From Paguma larvata (lineage: Eukaryota; Chordata; Mammalia; Carnivora; Viverridae), in assembly GCA_030068075.1 (NCBI GenBank), contig CM057829.1:78923132-78987131 (forward strand): a stretch of DNA of 64,000 nt, in the 5' to 3' direction. Below, one piece after another: positions 55,690 through 64,000 of the stretch; position 1 is the first letter of the stretch, and every line of letters begins with the position of its first letter. The notes under the pieces were generated by a model. The model did no database searches and was not told where the DNA came from. It saw only the letters and a program-made list of their open reading frames with translations. Position numbers and translations under genes: made by a program.

Positions 55690-56225
55690 TAAAAAGACTA
55701 CCTTAAGATTGTATCAGATAACATTTAATGAGGATTTGGAAAGCTGCTGAGAGCCAGGAGTGGGGGTGCAGGAGGGGGCATGGGGGGCTTGGAGGACTGT
55801 CAACAGAAACTGAGAAGAAGGTTGCAGACTCAGGGAAGTTTCTGTGTCTAATGGTAATTTAAAAGTTATTTGAAATTGTGGAGCTCTTTAAATGTTTTCG
55901 TGAGAATGTTGTGAAGACCTGGTGGCTTGGGGTAGACTTGAGTAGGGCTTAGGGTTGAGGGTACTGATACCCACCAAAGGTGGCCAGAACTCTTAGAACC
56001 ACTTGCTACTCAGAGGTTTCATGGCCAGTATCATGCAGTGGTTTGTATTTTTGTTTAACAGATTTATTCCCTGCAAACAACACGACTAAAGTATGCTACC
56101 CAAAGTTCACGTCTTATTTTGTCCAGTGCCTTCTAAGCACCTTGCACACACGTAGGCATTTCCCTTAATCTGAGCTTTCCAAGCGCTCAGATCACCACAG
56201 TTCTGTGGCACTCCAGTTTGTTTTT
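55690..56225. other. unique sequence with G-rich run
   Basis: Several G-runs at 55762-55795. No gene seen. Confidence 0.5.
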
Positions 56226-56454
56226 CCAGTGGCTGGGTATCATAGAATTCAGAACCTTAGTGATCACCTGGATCCGTGTTTTTCAAGCCGTTGTTATCTG
56301 CCCACTCCTGGGTCATTAAAACAGCTTCATGGGTGTCACTGATAGAGACTGGTGGTGGTGGAATGGGTGAGAACCCCAGAAACAGTTATCTTCCCTACCA
56401 GGCATGGTGTCCCAGATAGGCATCCCCTCCTGGTGAGCAGCGATATTCATGTGG

Positions 56455-56640
56455 CTCAGAGAGTCACTTTTATTTGACAAATATCAGTTGTCATTTCAGC
56501 ACCTGTTGTTTACAGGTACTGTGGTCAGGGGCAGGGATACAAAGGCGAGTAAGCCATGGGCCTTGCCCTCAAGATGCTCCGGTCATAGGGGAGGAGACAG
56601 GCACAGAGGTGACAGTGTGGTGGTTGCAGTGATGAAGATA
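56455..56640 (-). mobile_element. old L2-type repeat
   Basis: 'cacctgttgtttacaggtactgtggtcaggggcagggatacaaaggcgagtaag...ttgccctcaagatgctc' is the same old type as 174-330. Confidence 0.55.
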
Positions 56641-56649
56641 CGTACTTAC

Positions 56650-56741
56650 CTCCTTCCTACCCGGTGAGGTTCCGCTTTGGAGAAACAGTAGGCTGGCTGA
56701 TCCCTCTGGACCCAGCACGGCTGAGAAGCTATAGGCAGTGT
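56650..56741 (-). other. candidate minus-strand exon (92 bp)
   Basis: On the minus strand the acceptor reads GGTTTCCTGTTCTCTCGCAG| (AG at 56743-56742). The donor is AGGAAGGAG|GTAAGTACG, with GT at 56649-56648. Two of three frames are open. The 3' edge comes close to an old L2-type repeat. If spliced to the candidate at 61197-61341, both open frames can be carried across the junction. The peptides are not recognised; a non-coding exon or a decoy is equally possible. Confidence 0.3.
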
Positions 56742-56814
56742 CTGCGAGAGAACAGGAAACCATCCTCTGAGGTCAGAAAATAAGACCAGAGAGGGTCTTA
56801 GCTCAGCTTGGCCT

Positions 56815-57250
56815 GTGTAGTGGGTTGAAAATTTAATCCATGTCCTAATCCCTGAAACCTGGGAATGTTCCATTATTTGGAAAAGTAGTTTATACAGGTA
56901 CGATTAAGGGAAAGACTCTGAGATGGAATCCTCTTGGATCCATCTGGGTGAGCCCTAAATTCAATGGCAAGCATGCTTTTAAGTGTGAGGCAGGGAGAGA
57001 TTTGACTGAGACAGAAGGGAGGAAACCACGTGAGCAGGGAAGCAGAGATTGGGGCGATGCAGCCACAAGTCAAGGAATGCCAAATGCCGCAGCCGCCAGA
57101 AACTGGCAGAGGCAGGGAGGGATTCTCCTCAGGAGCTTCCAGAGGGAGTGCAGGGAGTTGTGGCTTCTAGAACTGTGAGAGAATACACTTCTGTTGTAAG
57201 CCACCAGATTTATGGTAATTCGTTATGGCAGTGCTGGGAAACTTTTTATT
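56815..57250 (+). mobile_element. MaLR LTR (MLT1-like), sense
   Basis: 'gtgtagtgggttgaaaatttaatccatgtcctaatccctg' to 'agaactgtgagagaatacacttctgttgtaagccaccag...' and 'cgttatggcagtgctgggaaac'. Confidence 0.85.
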
Positions 57251-57305
57251 CTTGTCCTCTATCTTAGGGATTCCAGCCAGGGCACAAGATTTTCTGAAAA
57301 TAATT

Positions 57306-57360
57306 AAAAAAATTTTTTTAATGTTTATTTCTTTTTGAGAGAGAGCATGAGTAGGGGAGG

Positions 57361-57398
<38 letters not shown>

Positions 57399-57528
57399 TA
57401 CAGAATCTGAAGCAGGTTCCAGGCCCTGAGCTGTCAGCACGGGGCCCGACGTGGGGCTCGAACTCATGAATCATGAGATCATGACCTGAGCCAAAGTTGG
57501 CGCTTAACCGACTGAGCCACCCAGACGC
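57306..57528 (-). mobile_element. SINEC, antisense, with TSD
   Basis: Flanked by TTCTGAAAATAATT at 57292-57305 and 57529-57542 (perfect). Confidence 0.94.
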
Positions 57529-57563
57529 TTCTGAAAATAATTTTAATAGAGAAGAGTAGTCTG

Positions 57564-57782
57564 GGGGAGGGGTGTCTGGGTCGCTCAGTCGGCTAAGCGC
57601 CAACTTTGGCTCAGGTCATGATCTCATGGTTCATGAGTTCAAGCCCCACATCAGGCTCTGGGCTGACAGCTCAGAGCCTAGAGCCTGCCTCAGATTCTGT
57701 GTCTTCCTTTCCCTCTCTGCCCCTCCCCTGCTTGCAGTCTGTCTCTCTCTCTCTCAAAAATAAAATAAACATTAAAAAAAAA
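57564..57782 (+). mobile_element. SINEC, sense, with TSD
   Basis: Flanked by AAGAGTAGTCTG at 57552-57563 and 57783-57794 (perfect). Confidence 0.94.
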
Positions 57783-57794
57783 AAGAGTAGTCTG

Positions 57795-58427
57795 AGGGGA
57801 AAAAAACCTATTATGGCATGATTTTAACGTGGAATATAAAGATCCTTATACGATTCATACATATGCTTTAGGGAAGTCCATAAACTCACCAAAATGTGCA
57901 AAAATTGTAATTCTGTATGCAAACACTTTTTTTTTAGTCTGGAAAGAAAAACACAGCCTTGATTTCCATAGGCAGGACCTGCAAAAGGGAGGGCATGTCT
58001 GGAGAGAGAGTACAGAGGAGAAGCCAAAGCCCTGTTTGAAAAAAGACGAGCTGTCTGGCTGGAGTGCACATTTCGTGAGCGGGAGTAACGGGGCATAGGA
58101 CTGGAAAGTTCGTATCTGACGCCTCGCCTCTCTGGTGGTTTGAGTAATGTGTTTTTAAAGGGTCATGTGATAGTTCATTGTACTGCCTCTTAGGTAATGG
58201 CTGTTAACACTGGGTGACAAGGCAAAAAACACAGAATGAGGTGGCTACCTTCTAATGTGCATATGGGGAGAGCGTCTGTGGTCCCTGAGCATTGCCCCTG
58301 GAGAAAGCCATACACACCTCCTGGAGGATTGCTTTAGTCCCTTGACGCATCTTATTCTTGAACTTGAAGTTCTCACTGCATTTTCCTAAAAAGGTATAAT
58401 TTAGTGGAATTTAAGAAATATGTTTTC
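57795..58427. other. unique sequence
   Basis: Overlapping open frames at 57824-58098 on both strands are unrecognised. Confidence 0.5.
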
Positions 58428-58634
58428 GGGGCATGTGGGTGGCTCAGTCGGTTAAACATCTGACTCTTGATCTCAGCTCACGTCATGATCTCGTGGTTCG
58501 TGAGTTTGAGCCCTGTGCATCAGGCTCTGTGCTGACAGTGCGGATCCTGTTTGAGATTCTGTCTCTCCTTCTCTCTGCCCTTCCCCTGCTTGTACTCTCT
58601 CTCTCTCAAAATAAATAAATAAACTATAAAATAA
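58428..58634 (+). mobile_element. SINEC, sense
   Basis: Starts GGGGCATGTGGGTGGCTCAG; tail CTCAAAATAAATAAATAAAC. Confidence 0.92.
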
Positions 58635-58635
58635 A

Positions 58636-58735
58636 AAATGTATTTTAAGTAAACATTACACCCAATGGGCACTCGAACTCACAACCCTGTGATTGAGAGT
58701 TGCATGCTCCACCGACTGAGCCAGCCAGGTGCCCC
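58636..58735 (-). mobile_element. short CAN-type SINE, antisense
   Basis: 'aagtaaacattacacccaatgggcactcgaactc...gagccagccaggtgcccc', abutting the A-rich tail of the previous SINE. Confidence 0.87.
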
Positions 58736-58739
58736 TATT

Positions 58740-59245
58740 TTCATGGCATTTTATTTCCTCAAAATCATCAATAATGTATAATCATTCCTGGGATGTATAG
58801 TGAACATCTTTGAACCAGAGGAAGAAAATCATGTTCCTCAACATTAGTCTATGCTTTCAGAGATTCACGGGTTCAGATTCTAAAACAGACTCTCCCCACA
58901 TCATGCTCTTTCTTCGAGAAGACCTGGACCATTTGATACCTTATTATTTTCTTTAATGGGACAGAATTTAGTAGTGAATACATTTTGGGATCAAATTAAA
59001 TTTTATTTCTTTGGATTGACAAAGAGCAGCTAAAGGTTTTGTCTTCTCAGCTGTCTTTCTGACCTGCGCGATATCTTCTTATATCTTTGCTCTCCTCCGT
59101 GACCAAAATTTCACATCTACTCAATGTTTTATGGTTTTTAATTATTAGTTTTCATTACAAAAATAATTCAAGCTTATTATAAAAATGTCAAATGGTAGGT
59201 TTGAATATACTGCTCCTTAATACTTCAGCTGACTGCAAAACCCAC
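58740..59245. other. unique sequence
   Basis: Nothing recognised. Confidence 0.5.
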
Positions 59246-59249
59246 TTCT

Positions 59250-59618
59250 CATTTTGCTATGGTCTGAGTACTTGTCCTTGCAAAATTCATATGCTGAAAC
59301 CTAATCCCCAACAGGATGGTCTTTGGAGGTTGGGCATTTGGGAGGTTGTTAGCTCGTGAGGGTGGAGCCTGCACGAAGGGGATAAATGCCCTTATAAAAG
59401 CGGTCCCAGAGCGTTCCCTTCTCCCTTCCACCATGTAAGGACACAGCGGAAAGGTGTGTGAAACAGAAAGTGAGCTTTCACCCGACACTGACCCACTCAG
59501 CTGGCACCTCGATCCTAGACTTCTCAGCCTCCACAGCTGTGAGGAATAAACTTCTGTTGTTGATGAACCACCCCACCTGTGGTATTTTGTTACAGCAGCT
59601 GGAATGGACTGAGACATT
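59250..59618 (+). mobile_element. MaLR LTR (MST/MLT1-like), sense
   Basis: 'ttgctatggtctgagtacttgtccttgcaaaattcatatgctgaaacctaatcccc' to 'gtattttgttacagcagctggaatggactgagac', nearly complete. Confidence 0.9.
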
Positions 59619-59627
59619 CTTCATCCC

Positions 59628-59876
59628 TGTATTCGTTTCCTGTAGCTGTTGTAACAAGTTCCCATAAGCCGGGTGGCATAAAACAACAGAGACTTACTCT
59701 CTCACAGCTCTCCGAGCTAGAAGTCCAAAATCAAGCTGTTGGCAGGGCAGGCTCTCTCCCGGGGCTCTAGACATTCTGTTCCTTGACTCTTCCAGCTACT
59801 GTAGGTCACAGGTGTTTCTTGGCTTGAGGCCACACCACTCCAGTCTTTGCTTCTGTCTTTGCTTTGCTGTTTCCTC

Positions 59877-59923
<47 letters not shown>

Positions 59924-60080
59924 CAAACTCTCTCTGCGTCTATCTTATAAGGATACATGTGACTGCACTTAGGACCCAATCAGGCAGTATCCACTCTTTT
60001 GCCATGTAAGTTAATACAGGTTCTGGGCATTAGGATGTAACATAACTTTTAGGGGAGGACACCATTTAACCCACTAGCCG
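59628..60080 (-). mobile_element. LTR-type repeat, antisense
   Basis: 'gtattcgtttcctgtagctgttgtaacaagttccc...ataaaacaacagagacttactctctcacag' to 'aggggaggacaccatttaacccactag' is the reverse of an MLT1-type LTR. It contains a (GT)n at 59880-59920. Confidence 0.75.
59880..59920. repeat. (GT)n microsatellite
   Basis: About 20 uninterrupted GT units inside the LTR. Confidence 0.95.
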
Positions 60081-60084
60081 TTGT

Positions 60085-61190
60085 TAAAGAAGAAGTTATT
60101 CTGACACATGTTAAAATGGCAAAAAAGACCTTCATCAGGATTGTCGTGATAGGTGTCAGAATCGTTGTGATGGTTGTCAAGATCGTTGCAGTGTGGGGGT
60201 GAGATCGGGCTCAGCTCCGAATACAGCCAGAACAAGTGGGGGTTCGAAGCATAGGAGCCGGCTCTCGGAGAGGTGGATGGAAAGTTACTAAGTGGAGACA
60301 TCTAGGATAGGGGGAATTCTTGCGCAGCTGACAGGATTCTTGCTGGAGGCAGGCCAGGGTGGTCAGGTGTTACTTACAGGACTGTAAGGGACGAGGAATT
60401 TGATCAGATAATGAGGGTGATCTGAAAGGGTGGGAGGATTCTCTCTAAACTGACTTGGCAGGAGTCTTGCTAAAGCTGGGCTCTGCAGACCCGACACGGA
60501 TGGGGGCCAAGGTGAGTTGGGTCAAGGAGGGAGTATTTGTCACGGTCCTCTAACCAGCGTTTTCCAGACTCAGAAAGACCATAAAAGCCAACCCGGATCA
60601 CCCGCAGCCAGGCTTGTGCTGGCGATGGGGAAGCTTCTGCAGCCTCACACGGCAGCTGCCTGATTGGAAAAGTGGCCCCACGCACGACTCTCCTGTCTCC
60701 TGCAGTCACATCCTCTTGCCTCTCTGGACCTGCCCTAGCCATGTGGACAGGCCGCCTTCATTACGAGGGTCAGTTTATAGGGCAGTCGGCTCCCCAGGCC
60801 ACCCCCCCACCCCCACGGTTATAATGCAGCACCTGCCTCTGCCTGCATGTTATTGTTTGGATTCAACATACAGAAAAAATAAAACACCCATGAGGGCTGA
60901 TGTTAGGAAACTCATTGCAACATCAGAGAGAATGTTAGATAAACCGTGATGCGGAAAGAGGAAATTGATTGTTGGTTTTGGGCCTGGGCTAGGAACATTT
61001 GGTGACTGATAAGAAGCCTCGTGGCCGTTCTGAGGACCTGATTAGCATGAACTCTACGGCTTTAAGAGTGGCAGCAGAGCTGGTCCAGTTTCAAGGCTAG
61101 GCATCTGGGGGAGTCATCTCTTCCACAGCAGGGGAGGAGGGGCCTGCCTTCAAACCCCAAGGTGACCTAGTGCCTTAGACCTGTTGCTAG
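60085..61190. other. unrecognised sequence with lone donor
   Basis: Repeat-like wording at 60110-60800 suggests an old LTR I cannot name. A perfect plus-strand donor GCCAAG|GTGAGT lies after 60511 without a clear exon. Confidence 0.4.
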
Positions 61191-61196
61191 ACTCAC

Positions 61197-61341
61197 CTCC
61201 GAGCAGGGAGATGCTGGCCGGTATCGCGCCTCGGACTCTGACAGGTAGAAATAAATGTAATCCACTCCGCCATTCTGCAAATAGTTCCACAGGCGCTTTA
61301 GGGAACGGAGGCCTGCTTCCATAGTGTTTTCCAGTACTCTT
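61197..61341 (-). other. candidate minus-strand coding exon (145 bp)
   Basis: On the minus strand the donor CTCGGAG|GTGAGT is perfect (GT at 61196-61195). A 48-codon open frame runs the length of the block, including LWNYLQNGGVDYIYFYLSES and ending ...RPASPCSE, with a stop just upstream of the acceptor. Two acceptors are possible: CATACAG| (exon from 61341, weak pyrimidine tract) or ACTATTTGCAG| (exon from 61274, exactly 26 codons). Several CpGs survive in an otherwise CpG-poor neighbourhood, which hints at constraint. A second frame is also open across the block. I do not recognise the protein; chance is not excluded. Confidence 0.35.
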
Positions 61342-61429
61342 CTGTATGCTCATTTTTCTACTACAGGATGAGACCATAGTGCTTTTTCCTTGTCCAACTG
61401 AGACTCCTCATAGAGCTTAGCAGAATTCA

Positions 61430-61650
61430 GTACACTAGTTATATTACACTTAGCTCGTGTTTATTAAACTCCCGTCCTGTGCTACATGCTGTCTAGGACA
61501 CCTTGTCTTGATCTCATTTACACTTGTGAGTTACACGTATTGTCTCCGTTTTTTAAAGTGAGGAAACAGGATCAAACCTAACTTGCCCAGGTTCTCACAT
61601 CTGGTACCTGTGGATCAGGACTGGAATGTAGACCAGCGTGTGTGCTCTGG
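61430..61650 (-). mobile_element. MIR/L2-type repeat, antisense
   Basis: 'tattgtctccgttttttaaagtgaggaaacaggatcaaacctaacttgcccaggttctcaca' is the antisense MIR core. Confidence 0.7.
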
Positions 61651-61755
61651 CGCGGCCCCAGTAAGGAAGGGAGAGAATCCTGGAGCTAACCGACGGCCAC
61701 CTTCACGTCGTCAGGGCATCTATCTTCTTAAGCCTGCTGGAAAATGAAAACCCAG

Positions 61756-62205
61756 GGGGCACCTGGGAGGCTCAGTCAGTTGAGTGTCTGACTCCTTTTT
61801 TTAAAGTTTATTTATTTATTTTTGAGAGGGAGAGAAGGAGAAAGGCAGAGAGAGTGTGAGCACGAGCAGGGGAGGGGTAGAGAGGGAGGGAGACAGAGGA
61901 TCCCAAGCAGGCACTGTAGGCACAGAGCCTGATGCAGGGCTCGAACCCACGAACCACGAGATCATAACCCGAGCTGAAATCAAGAGGCAGACACTTAACC
62001 GACTGAGCCACCCAGGTGCCCCAAGAGTCCAACTCTTGATCTTGGCTCAAGTCACGATCCTAGGGTCATGGGATCAAGCCCTGTGTTGGCCTCTGCACCG
62101 AGTGTGGGGCCTGCTTAAGAGTCTGTGTCTTCCTCTGCCCCTCCCTTGCTCATGTGTGCACTTTCTCTCTCATTCTCAAAACAAAACAAAATAAAACAAA
62201 ACAAA
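61756..62205 (+). mobile_element. SINE, sense, split by another SINE
   Basis: The head is at 61756-61795 (GGGGCACCTGGGAGGCTCAG). The remainder is at 62023-62205, with an (AAAAC)n tail. Confidence 0.88.
61796..62022 (-). mobile_element. SINEC inserted in a sense SINE
   Basis: Antisense copy starting in a T-run and ending GCCACCCAGGTGCCCC. GAGTGTCTGACTCC and AGAGTCCAACTCTT are the approximate duplication. Confidence 0.9.
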
Positions 62206-62206
62206 A

Positions 62207-62900
62207 CTCTGGAATTAGATTCCTCCAGGTCTCAAGAACACTGAGTAGAGGACTTACTAGCAAGTTGCTTTGTTATTTTTTTTTTTTTGGAAGTACTTCT
62301 GAGTTTCATTTGGAAGCAACAGAATTCTGTGTATGAAGAGGTGTGGGGCCATCTGGGGGAACATAGAAGGTGAGGTTCTGTTGCAGTGGTTATGGCTGTC
62401 AGGGGGCAGAGTAAATCAACAGCGATCCTGTTTATGACAAACCCGCAAGACATTAACTGAAGTCCATGCGTTAATGAGATGGGGGCAGAGGTAGGAAGCA
62501 TGGTGCCGTCCTGGCCGGGGAAATCTGCCTCCTCCCCACTTCGCCTTTCAGGAATGTGCCCTGGGGAAGTTTAAACTTTAAACCCTACTGTCTGTCTCTC
62601 AAGTGACAACGCACAAACTTTTGCTAAGTGTCAGAATTGGGAAACTTACGAGGTTTATAATAAGAGGTTTGTTACAACATCTAAGCGTAAACTCTCTCAG
62701 TTATTGTTTGATAGACAATACTGATGAAAAATTAAAGTTGTTCTACTTCTTACCTTGCAGCAGACAAAACTTCTACCCCAAACATGATGCCCCCTTCTCT
62801 AGGGGTTTTGTAGTTTCCTTTATTCTGTTTTCGTATAAATTCTAACTTGCCAGAGGTGCTTCTTTTTACAAAAGAAAATGACGTTTCTTGTTTTCATTTT
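62207..62900. other. unique sequence
   Basis: Nothing recognised. Confidence 0.5.
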
Positions 62901-62938
62901 GCACATTTCCTTTCTCTCTCTTTCTTTTTTTGTTTCTT

Positions 62939-63162
62939 TTTAAAAAAAAATTTTTTTTAATTTTTATTTATTTTTGAGAGACATAGAGACAGAGTATGAG
63001 CAGGGGAAGGGCAAAGAGAGAGGGAGACAGAGAATCCGAAGCAGGCCCCAGGCTCTGAGCCGTCAGCACAGAGTCCGACGCGGGGCTCGAACTCACAGAC
63101 CGTGAGATCATGACCTGAGCCGAAGTCGGCTGCCCAACCAACTGAGCCACCCAGGTGCCCCT
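62939..63162 (-). mobile_element. SINEC, antisense, with perfect TSD
   Basis: Duplication CTTTTTTTGTTTCTT at 62924-62938 and 63163-63177. Confidence 0.94.
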
Positions 63163-63177
63163 CTTTTTTTGTTTCTT

Positions 63178-63379
63178 AATGTTATTTATTTATTTTGAGA
63201 GAGAGAGGGAGAGAAAGAGAATGAGTGGGGTAGGGGCAGAGAGAGGGAGAAACAGAATCCCAAGTAGGCTCCTTGCTCTGAGCCAAAGCCCAATGTGGGC
63301 CTCAATCCATGAGATCATGACCTGAGCTGAAATCAAGAGTTGGACACTCAACTGACCAAGCTACCCAGGGGCCCGCCCC
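63178..63379 (-). mobile_element. SINEC, antisense, older host of the previous one
   Basis: Body from TTAATGTTATTTATTTATTT to CTACCCAGGGGCCCGCCCC. GCACATTTCCTTTC (62901) and GCACACTTTCTTTT (63382) are its probable duplication, so the SINE at 62939 landed in its T-rich end. Confidence 0.88.
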
Positions 63380-63387
63380 TGCACACT

Positions 63388-63745
63388 TTCTTTTTCTATT
63401 GAAGTATAATTGATGTACATTATTCTGTTAGTTTCAGGTTTACATCATATTGATTGGATATTTTTATGTATTACAAAATGATCCCTGGTGTGCCTGGGCG
63501 GCTCAGTGGGTTGAGCTTGATTTCAGCTCTGGTCATGATCCCAGGGTTGTGGGATCGAGCCCTGTGTTGGGCTCCATGCTGAGCATGGAGCCTTTCGGAG
63601 ACTCTGTCTCTCCCTCTGTCTGCCCCTCTCCCCTGCTTGTGCTCTCTTTCTCTCAAATATAAAAAAAAAAAAAAGATCCCTCCCCCCCGTAAGCGTAGGT
63701 ACCATGTCACCATACAAAGTTATTATATTATTATTGATTATATTT
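63388..63745 (-). mobile_element. L1 fragment, antisense, split by a SINE
   Basis: 'tctattgaagtataattgatgtacattattctg...' before, and 'gtaccatgtcaccatacaaagttattatattattattg' after the SINE at 63487. Confidence 0.8.
63487..63674 (+). mobile_element. SINEC inside L1, sense
   Basis: Starts GGTGTGCCTGGGCGGCTCAG and ends in a 14-A run. GATCCCT lies on both sides (63480-63486 and 63675-63681). Confidence 0.92.
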
Positions 63746-63805
63746 GAGGTTTCCTTCAAAGGAAATTAATTTTTCTTACAAGGTAGATTTAATCTGAGGT
63801 GATTT

Positions 63806-63915
63806 AAAAAATATATTTTATTAAGTAGGCTCCACACACAGTGGAGGAGGGCTCAGACTCACGACCCTGAGATCGAGAGTCGCATGCTTTACTGACCGAG
63901 CCAGCCAGGTGCCCC
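63806..63915 (-). mobile_element. short CAN-type SINE, antisense, 16-bp perfect TSD
   Basis: Duplication TAATCTGAGGTGATTT at 63790-63805 and 63916-63931. Confidence 0.95.
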
Positions 63916-64000
63916 TAATCTGAGGTGATTTTGGATGGATGAGATTCTCCTGAAAGTTTGAAAAACAAAATTAGAAAAAAAAACTACTTTGCCTAATGAT

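Noticed and set aside
55762..55795. G-rich run considered as a G-quadruplex
   Set aside because: Only three long G-runs within short spacing; the fourth is just GG, so the motif is incomplete.
2720..63759. Dozens of open frames of 60-110 residues, Ser/Leu-rich
   Set aside because: They are translations of SINE CT-rich bodies and B-box regions (the recurring VMISxFVSSSPASGSVL wording), not genes.

Overview
This is nuclear DNA from a carnivore, almost certainly a cat-family (felid or other feliform) genome. About 71 copies or pieces of tRNA-derived carnivore SINEs are spread over the window. The long ones match the cat-type SINEC consensus: a head with GGTGGCTCAGTCGGTTAAG, a B-box-like GGTTCGAGCCC, a CT-rich body, and a tail of TCTCAAAAATAAATAAACATT plus poly(A). 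There are no bacterial operons, no CRISPR array, and no complete protein-coding gene that I can name.

Layout. Bases 1-560 are flank with an old L2-type fragment. Bases 560-1700 form a strong CpG island with a CCAAT box, GC boxes, a G-quadruplex motif and two good plus-strand splice donors (after 832 and after 1014). This is best read as the promoter and untranslated first exon of a plus-strand gene. The other ~62 kb looks like a very long intron or intergenic DNA. It is a mosaic of SINEs, L1 fragments, MaLR/ERVL LTRs, hAT-type DNA transposons, MIR and L2 relics and microsatellites, separated by unique stretches. About 52 of the 71 SINEs and nearly all L1 pieces lie on the minus strand. That is the usual bias inside an intron of a plus-strand gene, so it fits the reading of the CpG island.

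Possible exons. I found no recognisable gene body. A few short segments have good splice-like borders: plus strand 13572-13627 and a possible terminal exon at 51848-52085; minus strand 32622-32724, 56650-56741 and 61197-61341. The last has a 48-codon open frame and keeps several CpGs. All are candidates; decoy exons are common in introns.

Most unusual signals. (1) A reverse-transcribed 5' half of tRNA-Arg(CCU), cut in the anticodon loop, with a poly(A) tract and target-site duplication, at about 40.63-40.67 kb. (2) A pure poly(A) insertion with its own 11-bp target-site duplication inside a SINE at 18.75 kb. (3) A SINE inside a SINE inside a SINE at 7.42-7.99 kb. (4) Several places where two SINEs landed in succession at the same site. 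(5) A head-to-head SINE palindrome at 36.70-36.81 kb. All reflect the L1 retrotransposition machinery acting on small RNAs.
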